Assembly (NCBI GenBank): GCA_026122225.1
Contig: JANEZZ010001952.1
Location: 558,001-622,000 of the forward strand
Length of the DNA stretch: 64,000 bases
Direction: 5' to 3'
DNA from: Heloderma charlesbogerti
Taxonomy: Eukaryota > Chordata > Lepidosauria > Squamata > Helodermatidae
Below are positions 56,089 through 64,000 of this stretch, one piece after another. A program made the translations under genes and the position numbers. Within the stretch, counting starts at the first letter, position 1, and every line of letters starts with the position of its first letter. The notes under the pieces were generated by a model. That model saw nothing but the letters and a program-made list of their open reading frames with translations, ran no database searches and was not told the DNA's origin.

Positions 56089-57430
56089 CAAATTTCTCTA
56101 GCTAGCCTGATAGCAATGTTGCTTCCCTCTAAATATGTCTCAGATTTCACACTAAGCAAAACTTAGTGGTAACTGATGGCATCTATTGAATAGGTTCAAT
56201 TGGAAGGGTTTTCTTTTTTCCTTTTTTAATGCTATCAGAGCAGTTTAGTAAACCTTGATGAATAGGAAGCTTTAGCAGGACCTGTCCCGCGACTGCAGTG
56301 CTGTACTACCTTTTCAAAAAAGAAATAATTGCCTTCAATTAACATGTAAAGACATCACCTTTTGTTGTTGTCCTTAATGAGGCCTGCAGGGTAGGAGCCT
56401 TTGAAGTATTTTTCATTTGACTCATCTATTTCCTCCCACCCTCAATAATCTGCCCTCTTCAGCTGCTTTGAAAGATCTTGTGCATTTTTTGGTTCATTTT
56501 CTCAAGCCAATGTGGCCTGCAGGGCCAGCCCTACTATTGGCCAGAGTGCAGCAGCCACCACAATGTGTGCTTGTTCCTGAACACATTTTGTTTTTCGTTT
56601 TGTTTATTTTGCTTGGGTTTTTTGCAGGATGCATCACAAGTATGGAAATGTACAGTTTTTTTCCTCAGCAAATTGAACTTGGGTCCAGGAGGAGTGAAAC
56701 AGGTGAATTCATTAAAAAAAAACCTTGACACAGCAAATTTCTCCACATCCTTACTAACAAAAGACAGCCTCGTAGGAGGGGACAGAACAGTTTGCCAACT
56801 GTTGCTGTTAGCATAGGGTAGAAGACCAAGACTTGTCTCAAGGGCATTGCTCTGTGCAGCATAAATTGCCTGCCCTGTTTGTGGGCAGAGATATTGGAGG
56901 GACAATTTCACCAAATTTCTCTATCAGGAAAATTATATAGTTTAGTCCATCTGAATTCTGAACTATTTCTGAATTTGGACCGATGACAGTTTGCCCACCT
57001 CTCCTTGGATGTGCCATGGATTTCCACACTGTCTTATCAACTGCAGCGAAAATGGCAAAAAGCCATTTTTTAAAAAGTTGGATTTAAAACAAACATACAC
57101 AGGAACAACAAGAAATATCATTGCTTGAAATAAGAAGCTGCTTGTAATAAATCACTGACTTCCACACCTGCTATTGTGATTTCCACACAGGGGCTTTCCA
57201 CTGTTAAGGAGACTAGGGAGGATTTCACTTGTAGTTTATTTGAAAAGACAAATTACCACATGGGGAGTAATGGGGATCGCTTTGCATTAGCTTTGCATGC
57301 TTTTTGCCTAGAATCAGCAGATTCCTTAAAGTTCTATGGGGGAGGTCTAAAATGAAGCAACACCATTATATTCCATGGACCTGTCAAATGCTAGAATAAA
57401 GGCCTCCTTTAAAACAAGGGATGCCTGTAG
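56089..57430. repeat. Mostly plain DNA; contains repeat R
   Basis: 56512-56660 (GCCTGCAGGGCCAGCCCTAC, CACAATGTGTGCTTGTT, TTTTGCAGGATGCATCAC) is about 80-85 percent like 60938-61075, so it belongs to an unnamed dispersed repeat. The rest shows nothing recognisable. Confidence 0.5.
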
Positions 57431-57740
57431 TAGGGATGGGAGAACCAAGGATGCTCGAGGTCACTGAAATACTCCAAACTTTATTGAAAAGCTCAGTTTG
57501 GCTTGCTCCCATTCTTGCTGGGGACCTGTTTTTCTGTTCATTCAAATGGGAGAAGTTGTGCATTTTCCAAAAGTTGTGCTTTCTGAAGAAGTTGCATATC
57601 TTTAGAACGTTGCACATTTTTCGAGTGGACGTTTTGCAAACTTGAACACACGTTTGGAAACGTGCAAACATTTTTGGAGAACGTGAACTTCTGTTTGCAT
57701 TTGAGGTTGCAAACTGAAATGAAATTCTCATACATCCCTC
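57431..57740. mobile_element. Family X element
   Basis: TAGGGATGGGAGAACC to TTCTCATACATCCCTC. Interior with GTTGTGCATTTTCC, AAGTTGTGC, GTTGCACATTTTTC and ACGTGCAAACATTTTTGG. The TSD is not clear. Confidence 0.6.
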
Positions 57741-57797
57741 ATTTGTACCAAAAAGAAACCAAGAGAAATGCCACAATCTTTTTGTATGATGTGATTT

Positions 57798-58339
57798 GAG
57801 GGATGGGTGGATTCCCTACCTTCCAGTCTGTGTGGAATCTGTTCCTCCCCCCGGAATCCTCAGGAGCCGGATCCTTTCCGCAGTGATTCTGCGGAGCCGC
57901 ACACCAGCTCTGTATCCCTGGCTAATGGCGATACGGTAATGGCAGCCACCATTACCGTATCGCTGAAGAATGAATACAGCCACAAATGGTGTAGTGGACG
58001 CCACTTGCAGTAGTAAAGCCCTTAGTTTAACCTAATTGCAGCCATTTACGGCTGCATTTAGGTTAAACTAAGGGCTTTACGGCTGCAAGTGGTGTCTGCT
58101 ATGCCATTTGCAGCTGTATTCATTCCTCAGCGATACGGTAATGGCGGCTGCCATTGCCGTATCTCCAGTGATATGGAGCCGGTGTGCAGCTCCATGGAAT
58201 CACCACGGAGAAGAGCCAGCTCCTGAGGATTCCAGAGGGAGGCGGAGGTAAGTCATCCGTTCCGCCACGGACTCCGGAGGCTGGATTCTTTTGAATCTGG
58301 CCTCATTTGGGTCCACGGCGGAATTCTCCACCATCCCTA
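57798..58339. mobile_element. Family W MITE, near-perfect TSD
   Basis: GAGGGATGGGTGG (T to G at the first base) to CTCCACCATCCCTA. TSD TGTGATTT (57790-57797) and TGTGATTC (58340-58347). Nested palindromes: CGATACGGTAATGGCAGCC...ATTACCGTATCG near 57928-57963 and its mirror near 58130-58165, and the long central hairpin CTTAGTTTAACCTAATTGCAG...AGGTTAAACTAAG. A right donor-like GGAGGTAAGTCATC near 58248 points outward. Confidence 0.87.
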
Positions 58340-58970
58340 TGTGATTCTGCCCATGGCTGTTAGTAATGTAGAGGGGGAACAGCTTTCCATATGTACAGCT
58401 GGCATTAATCCAGACCCAATGGATTGGGAGAGGCTCTTGTCTGAAACCACAGAGACTGCTACCAATCACTATAGACAATTGTCAGGGTGGAAACTGAGCT
58501 GATAGAACCCCAGAGCAGTTCTGATTCTGAGGAGGAGCAGCAATACGTGGGAGAGGAGCCAGCTCATCCCTCACAGGCACAGCAGCTGGCAGAGATTCCT
58601 CCTGCTGGCATTCCTGAGATAGATAGTGATCCTGGCAGTGAGAGGGTGTGGGAGCGGGGCTTGCTTGATGCGTGACGCAGACACAAAGAGTGACGAGCGA
58701 TGGAGGGCGCGGAAAGGAGGCGTAGCACTCGTTTGGCGTGCAAGCAATGGCCGCCTCCCATGGACTCAAGGGAAAGAGGGAGGATCTCTCCCTAGCCCAT
58801 ACGTGCTGGGTCTTCAAGTGACTCTCCTTCAAACGGGGATCAACTGCCTACTCGGTGCAAAGGCCACTCTGCTGTTCCTTGCTTAGTCATTGGCGATTAG
58901 CATCTGAAAGAATCAGTAAGCTGTAAAAGGATTAAAGCCTTGAAAAGAATCCTTTCATCTGTGTCTTGAG

Positions 58971-59924
58971 TAGGAGTGCACGAAAGCCACTTACTTGGTC
59001 TCGCAGCTTTTCGCGGTGGGGGGGAGGCGCTTCGCTGCTCTCCCCCCAAAGTTCAGGCTGGGGGCGGAGGCTTCCTGCCTCACCCAGCCGAAATTCAGGC
59101 CGGGGGGGAGGCTTCCCACCTCGCCCGGCCGAAATTCAGGCTGGGAGGGAGGCGCCTCGCCTCGCCCGGCCGCAAAATAAAAAGTTAAAAAAAAAACACG
59201 CCCCCGTGATAGGCTACGTGACGATTAACGTAGCCTATCACGGCTAGATCTGCAAAGTCAGCCGTGATAGGCTATGTAAATCGTCACGTAGCCTATCACG
59301 GGTGACTTAAAAAAAAAAAAAAAAGCACGTACGCAAATGGTGGCCCCCATAGGGAGCCGCCATTCGCGTTCCTTATTTGGTCGCTGTAGTCTACGTAAAT
59401 CTTTACACAGACCACGGCGAAAATAAGGGCAATGCAAATAGCGTTGCCTTATTTTCGCCGTAGTCTACGTAATCTTTACGTAGACTACAGCGACCAAATA
59501 AGGAACTGGAATGGCGGCTCCCTATGGGGGCCGCCATTAGCCGTACGCGCTTTTTTTTTTTTTTAAAGTCACCCGTGATAGGCTACGTGACGATTTATGT
59601 AGCCTATCACGGCTGACTTTGCAGATCTAGCCGTGATAGGCTACGTTAATCGTCACGTAGCCTATCACGGGGGCATTTTTTTTACTTTTATTGGAATGGC
59701 AGCGGCGGCAGCAGCCGGTCGAAAGACCGGCTGCTGCCCCCGCCCCTGACGAAGACCCGACGAACCGCCGCCGGGACCCGCCGCCGAGAGGGACATTCGG
59801 GAAAGGTAAGTCCCATCCCGGGGGGGGGGGTGCGGAGAATTTCTCCCTGAAACTTCTTCGGGGGGCCGAACACATTGGCACTCCGTCCCCCGAAGTTTCG
59901 GGGAGAAATTCTCTGCCAACCCTA
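58971..59924 (-). mobile_element. Family P MITE in the LTR, perfect TSD
   Basis: GTCTTGAG flanks it at 58963-58970 and 59925-59932. Beta left end (TAGGAGTGCACGAAAG) with reverse donor ACTTACTTGG at 58989; gamma right end (TCTGCCAACCCTA) with GTAAGT at 59806-59811. From about 59203 to 59672 the body is one palindrome of about 470 bp; each arm holds two GATAGGCTACG hairpins, a GGCGGC/GCCGCC hairpin and part of a TAGTCTACG hairpin. Confidence 0.93.
59203..59672. repeat. Approximately 470-bp palindrome of hairpins
   Basis: Order on the left: GATAGGCTACGTGACG hairpin, spacer CTAGATCTGCAAAGTCAG, second GATAGGC hairpin, A-run, GTACGCAAATGGTGGCC, TTCCTTATTTGGTCGC, TAGTCTACG. The right half repeats this in reverse complement, including the spacer (CTGACTTTGCAGATCTAG). 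Confidence 0.9.
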
Positions 59925-60269
59925 GTCTTGAGTTGGCTATTGGAGTCTACTGAAAGAGGCCGCTAGGGCGCCTCCTGACAACAATATACCAATGTTCTGG
60001 CTTGGTACAAAACAATTGAAACTTTTTAAAAGGCATCTGGATTGCCTACAGAGTGCCTACAGGATAAAGATTAGATTGTTTTCAAGCTAATTTTGCCCCT
60101 TTTGGTGTTCTGTACTGACAACAGAGCACTAAAGGGGTTTTAAAAAGATTTCAAAATGGCTGCTCTGGATGCCATTTTGTTTGATAAAAACATTTTAAAT
60201 GATATTTTGGATGGCAGTGGGGGGAAGCACGGGCCAAGTGTGGCTTGTGGGCCACATTTTGACCACCAC

Positions 60270-60432
60270 TGATTTACATGTAGAAGGTCCCAGGTCCAAT
60301 CTTTGGGATCTCCAGTGAATACTATCAGGTAGGGAGTGATGTGAAAGACCTCTGCCTGAGACTCAAGAGAAGCACTGCCAGTCAGAAGAGACAATATTGG
60401 GCTAGATGGACAAACAGTGTCCACCGACATAA
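60270..60432 (+). mobile_element. tRNA SINE fragment
   Basis: AGAAGGTCCCAGGTCCAATC (degenerate B box), CTGCCTGAGACTCAAGAG, CTGCCAGTCAGAAGAG, GGGCTAGATGGACAAAC: the same body as 29325-29526, more diverged. Confidence 0.72.
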
Positions 60433-61086
60433 GAAATCTTCCTCGGTAGCTATGAATACCACAATGATTTGGGGGAGAGGCCCAGTTTTATTGGACGCAT
60501 TTTAGAGCTCAGGTTAAATACAGGAATTAGGCATGTATGAAGGAGAGGGCATTCTCTGTGGGGGGACCACGACTCCACCATGCTGTACTAAAGGCACTGA
60601 CTCTGTATTCTATTTGACATCAGCTGGAGATGTTTGTATTTGACCACATAAATAGAACACTGGGTTCGTGGTGCCTCTCATTTCATTGCATTGATTTAAT
60701 TTTTATTATTTTTGGAATATACTTTAAAAAAATCTCACCCTGGAATCCCATATTGATGTAGGGTGGTTTAGAAAATATAATCAGGGATGGGTGGATCTGT
60801 CTAATTCCAATCTGTGTCACATTAACATGGTTTTACCCATAGTGTAAAATATTTCTGCACACAGAAATGCATACACTGTTTCTGCATACATCTGTGAATT
60901 AAAAATACATAAACAAACAAACTTACTCAAGTCAACAAAGCCTGCAGGGCCAGCCCTACAATTGGGCAGAGTGCGGTGGCCACCATAATGTGTGCTTGTT
61001 GCTAAAGACATTTGTTTTTTGTTTGTTTGTTCATTTGTTTATTTTTTATTTTTGCAGAACACATCATATCACAAGTATTGAATGTA
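60433..61086. other. Plain DNA with repeat R (60938-61075)
   Basis: Apart from the R copy shared with 56512-56660 and a possible LINE tail near 60690-60780, nothing is recognised. Confidence 0.4.
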
Positions 61087-61094
61087 TATTTTAA

Positions 61095-61732
61095 TAGGGC
61101 TGTGCACCGCTTCGGCCTGAGGCCCAAACCCTGAGTTAGAGCAGGCTGCTTTGGGCCACTTTGTGCCCCCTCCAAGGTGAAGTGGAAGGGGCACATAGTG
61201 GCCTAGAGCAGGTCAGGGGCTCAGAGCACTTTGGCCCCCAGCCCAGCCCCCCCTGGCCCAGCCTCCCCCACGCCTCCAGGTCCTTACTTGAGCCACCTTT
61301 TCCTCGCCACCTTCTCCTCTGCTGCTGTGCCACCCCACTGCCTCCTGAGGCCTGGACGCATGGTGACTGTTCTTCCAGGGAGTTGCCATTTTTAAAAAAT
61401 CCAGAAAGCAGGAGCAGCCCACCACCGCCCACTGCCACCTGCCGCCATCTCCTGAGGCCTCTTTTAAAAATGGTCATCTCCCTGGAAGAAGAGTCGCCAT
61501 ACATCCAGGCCTCAGGAGGTGGTTGAGGTGAAGACAACAGCAGTGGGTGGCGGCGGCAGAGGAGAAGGTGGCCCAGGTAAGGAGCTGAGGTGTGTGTGTG
61601 TGTGGGGGGCCCACTTTGAGTTCAGGGCCAAGGCAGGTCCCCCCCCACAAATCTGCCCGAGCCAGATCGGGCCCGCCTCGGAAGCCATGAAGCGGCTTCT
61701 GAGTTGGATCGGGGGATCCCTGCACAGCCCTA
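61095..61732. mobile_element. TAGGGCTGTGCA MITE, perfect TSD
   Basis: TAGGGCTGTGCACCGC to CCTGCACAGCCCTA, with a 13-base terminal inverted repeat and TSD TATTTTAA (61087-61094, 61733-61740). The arms carry CCCCAGCCCAGCC-type and GGAGAAGGTGGC/GCCACCTTCTCC blocks around a ATTTTTAAAAAAT-like centre. Donor-like CCTTACTTG at 61282-61290 (reverse) and CAGGTAAGG at 61575-61582 point outward. The termini differ from TAGGGATG by two bases, so it is a sister family. Confidence 0.9.
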
Positions 61733-61949
61733 TATTTTAATAGATATTTAATGCATACTTGGCATTGCATATTTTAAATGTGTATTTATTTTCCTTCAAT
61801 TGTGTATTTGAATGAATAGTTTGGTATTTCTAATTCAGGAGTGGATGAATCCATGGGGCTGCATGCTGGGTGGGCATGGCTAATGGCATGGGTGTGTCCA
61901 GGGCCAGCATCCCCCTTGCCCCTTTCTCTCTCTGTCTGACAGACATGCA

Positions 61950-61989
61950 ACACACACACACACACACACACTCACACACACACACACTC
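61950..61989. repeat. (CA)n microsatellite
   Basis: About 19 CA units with one CT interruption. Confidence 0.9.
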
Positions 61990-61998
61990 TTCCACCAC

Positions 61999-62927
61999 TA
62001 GGGATGTATGAAACTGACTTACCTTTGCTCCGTACCTCCACGTGGAATCCTCGATGGGGGGGGAGGCGATCCGGCCCTCCCTGCCAGAATCCTTGATGGC
62101 CGGCTCTGCTCTGCAGCCAGGCTGCGGAGCAGCCGGCCAGGGCTGTCCGCAGCCAGATTTCCGGCTGCGGACGGCCCGGTGCGGATGCAAATAGCAGCCG
62201 CCATTGCCATCCTTGCATCCAGGCATGATAGGCTACGTAGGAATTTACGTGGCCTATCACGGCTAACGTAAAAAAAACCCAAACACACACAGCATACACA
62301 AATGGTGGCAGCTATGGCAGCCACCATTTGCATGGCCTATTTTTCACCGACTTATCTTATGTCAATATTTGCATAAGACAAAATGGCTGGAAAAAAAGGG
62401 GAAAACAAATAGCATAGTGGACGCTATTTGCATTCCTTTATTTTTCCTCGTTCTGGCCTACGTAAATATTTACGTAGGCCAGAATGGGGAAAAATAAAAG
62501 GATGAAAATAGCATCCATGACGCTATTTGCATTCCCTTTCCCCCCCCACCATTTTATCTTACGTAAATACTGATGTAAGATAAGTCGGTAAAAAATAGGC
62601 CACGCAAATGGCGGCCGCCGTAGCTGCCACCATTTGCGTATGCTGTGTGATTTTCTTTTTATGTTAGCTGTGATAGGCTACGTAAATTCCTATGTAGCCT
62701 ATCACGGCTGGCTGCAAGGATGGCAATGGCAGTGGCAGCAGCCCTGCCACGGCCGGCCAGGAAACCAGCAGGCGCCGCTGGAGCCGCCGCTGCCACATCC
62801 GCCCCAGGTAAGTGCCATCCCGGGGGAATTCTGCGGGGGGGGCGTGGGGGGCAGGAGGCTGTTCCACCACAGATTCCGTGGGATGGAATCTCACTGGAAT
62901 CTGTGGCAGAATTCTCCACCATCCCTA
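61999..62927 (-). mobile_element. Family P MITE, perfect TSD
   Basis: TCCACCAC at 61991-61998 and 62928-62935. TAGGGATGTATGAAACTG to TTCTCCACCATCCCTA. Reverse donor ACTTACC at 62017 and CAGGTAAGT at 62805-62813. The body from about 62225 to 62710 is a nested palindrome whose arms use a diverged set of modules (ATCTTATGTCAATATTTGC, GGCCTACGTAAATATTTACG at the centre near 62455-62485). This looks like an older or separate P subfamily. Confidence 0.92.
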
Positions 62928-62975
62928 TCCACCACTCACTTGCACACTCAACTACACACATCCTTTTGCCAGACT

Positions 62976-63052
62976 TAGCAGGGGGTTGGACTCAATGGCC
63001 TTGTAGGCCCCTTCCAACCCTACTATTCTATGATTCTATGATTCTATGACTC
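62976..63052 (+). mobile_element. CR1 3' tail with ATTCTATG octamers
   Basis: GGGTTGGACTCAATGGCC, CCCTTCCAACCCTACTATTC and three ATTCTATG-type units. 5'-truncated to about 75 bp, like 49983-50047. Confidence 0.85.
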
Positions 63053-63116
63053 TCATGAATTATTCTCCCCCCATCTCTGTGCATCGGGATGGGGACCTTT
63101 AAATATCCCCTCCATG

Positions 63117-63771
63117 TACGTGTGTATGAAACCCCGCTTACCTGGCTCTGCTGGGTTACGCTGGGGGGGGAGGCGCTCCGTGCCTCCCTTCGGAATCCTG
63201 ACCGGCCAGCTCCGCTCTGCAGCCAGACATCCGGCCGCTGGGCAGCCCTGCAGGGATCCAAATGGCGGCTGTCGTAGCTGCCATCATTTGCGTCCCTTTT
63301 TTTCGCTGTGATAGGCTACGTAAACATTTACGTAGCCTGCCACGGCAGGGGGAAAACCCAAGCGTACACAAATGGCGGTAGTCACCACCATTTGCGTATG
63401 CTGGGGTTCCCCCCCCGCTGTATTTACGTAGTATTTACGTAGCCTATCATGGCCTCCACAGGGATGCAAATGGCATCCCTGCATTAGCCGTGATAGGCTA
63501 CATAAGTATTTACGTATCCTATTACGGCTGAAGAGGAGGAACCGCATGGCGGCCTCAGGATGGCTGCCATTCGCACAGCAGTGCGGACGGGAGCAGGTAA
63601 GTGCTCTGTTTTGCATGCCTTTCGTGGGGTGGAGGCGGTGGGCACTTCATCCTGAGTGCCTTTCGTGGGTTGGGGGGGCGGAGGCTTCATTCCGCGATGG
63701 GTTTCAGGGGGAACAAATGCACTGGCATTTGGCCTCACCGAGATCCGTCACGGAATTCTCTGACATCCTTA
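63117..63771 (-). mobile_element. Family P MITE, near-perfect TSD
   Basis: Left terminus TACGTGTGTATGAAACC (decayed TAGGGATG), right GAATTCTCTGACATCCTTA. Flanks CCTCCATG (63109-63116) and CCTCCTTG (63772-63779) match at 7 of 8. Palindromes: GATAGGCTACGTAAACATTT near 63309-63345, GCGTACACAAATGGCGG near 63361-63402, GATGCAAATGGC near 63461-63485 and GATAGGCTACATAAG near 63487-63530. Right donor-like GGAGCAGGTAAGTGC near 63596. Confidence 0.86.
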
Positions 63772-63870
63772 CCTCCTTGTGCACTGAGATTTCATTGCAC
63801 CTGCCCACTTAACCAGCTGATGGCTGCTTGGAAAAGCTGAAGAGCATATGGACTACAGCTGTGCTCAAAG

Positions 63871-64000
63871 TAGGGATGTATGAAAGTCACTTACCTTTTC
63901 GAAGGGTGACATTCATGGTGGGGGGGAGGCGCTCTGTCCCTCCCCCCAAAATTCTGGCTGGGGGGGAGGCGCTCTGTCCCTCCCCCCTGAAATTCTGGCC
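63871..64000 (-). mobile_element. Family P element, runs off the window
   Basis: TAGGGATGTATGAAAGTCAC with reverse donor ACTTACC near 63890 and GGGGGGGAGGCGCTCTGTCC blocks: a beta left end. Left flank GCTCAAAG; the right side lies outside the window. Confidence 0.82.

Larger units (their letters stand above)
58480..59980 (+). mobile_element. Solo LTR (about 547 bp) interrupted by a P element
   Basis: TGTCAGGGTGG at the left and GCGCCTCCTGACA at the right form TG...CA ends with a short inverted TGTCAGG/CCTGACA. A 5-bp TSD ACAAT lies at 58475-58479 and 59981-59985, in keeping with a Ty3/Gypsy or retroviral LTR. A GA-rich, serine/glutamate-codon-like stretch (58487-58675) has no domain meaning. 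The internal region is lost; only the LTR remains, with the P element at 58971-59924. Confidence 0.82.
58395..60010 (+). mobile_element. tRNA SINE body split by the solo LTR
   Basis: 58395-58479 (GGCTCTTGTCTGAAACCAC, AGACTGCTACCAATCACT) and 59981-60010 (ATACCAATGTTCTGG) read as consecutive parts of the SINE at 29325-29526 once the LTR is removed. The pol III head is missing. Confidence 0.6.

Noticed and set aside
58487..58675. 62-codon acidic frame (SSSDSEEEQQ) as a gene
   Set aside because: It lies inside the solo LTR; similar GA-rich patches occur in two other repeats here. It has no internal region or domain.
1..64000. An autonomous hAT transposase for these families
   Set aside because: No reading frame in the window shows a hAT dimerisation domain, BED zinc finger or a long non-LINE enzyme. 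The source must lie elsewhere or be extinct.

Overview
This 64-kb window is almost certainly nuclear DNA of a squamate reptile (lizard or snake). It carries BovB (RTE-clade) LINEs, CR1, an L2-type LINE, an L1, tRNA-derived SINEs and a solo LTR, the repeat mix typical of squamate genomes. No intact host gene is visible. Nearly every long reading frame is either a broken retrotransposon frame or a chance frame through GC-rich palindromes. One short stretch near 3.4 kb looks like a terminal coding exon.

The dominant content, about 20 kb or roughly a third of the window, is a set of non-autonomous DNA transposons. They share the termini TAGGGATG...CATCCCTA and are flanked by 8-bp target-site duplications (TSDs). 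I label the families P, W, V, Z, Y and X; these are local labels, not database names. Family P is the commonest. Its body is a chain of palindromes (arms such as GATAGGCTACGTAAAT, GCAAATGGCGGC and TAGTCTACGTAAAT), and whole arms made of small hairpins are themselves inverted repeats. P, W, Z and a related TAGGGCTGTGCA element also carry outward-facing 5' splice-donor-like motifs (CAG|GTAAGT or GG|GTGAGT) near both ends. I know of no named family that matches this layout. The 8-bp TSDs and termini suggest the hAT superfamily.

Layout: 1-2.8 kb, antisense BovB broken by a P element; 2.8-5.2 kb, CR1, a candidate exon and an L2-like 3' end; 5.3-12.0 kb, P elements and a Y element nested among LINE tails; 12-16 kb, a possible LTR, X relics and an L2-like tail; 16-22 kb, three BovB copies with clear TSDs and a MITE carrying an AGGTC tandem array; 22-30 kb, V, P, W and Z elements, a hairpin MITE and a SINE; 30-37 kb, fairly plain DNA and a degenerate L1; 37.8-41.6 kb, an antisense L2-type LINE interrupted by three MITEs; 41.7-52.6 kb, a SINE, W, P, Z and V elements and plain DNA; 52.6-56.1 kb, nested P elements; 57.4-60.4 kb, a W element and a SINE split by a solo LTR that is itself split by a P element; 61-64 kb, a TAGGGCTGTGCA element and three further P elements.

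The window is best read as a layered record of transposition. LINE, SINE and LTR copies came first, with P, W, Y and Z elements inserted into them. Some P elements sit inside other P elements, and a very short retroposon inserted later into one P element. Coordinates of elements with TSDs are exact; edges of old fragments are approximate.
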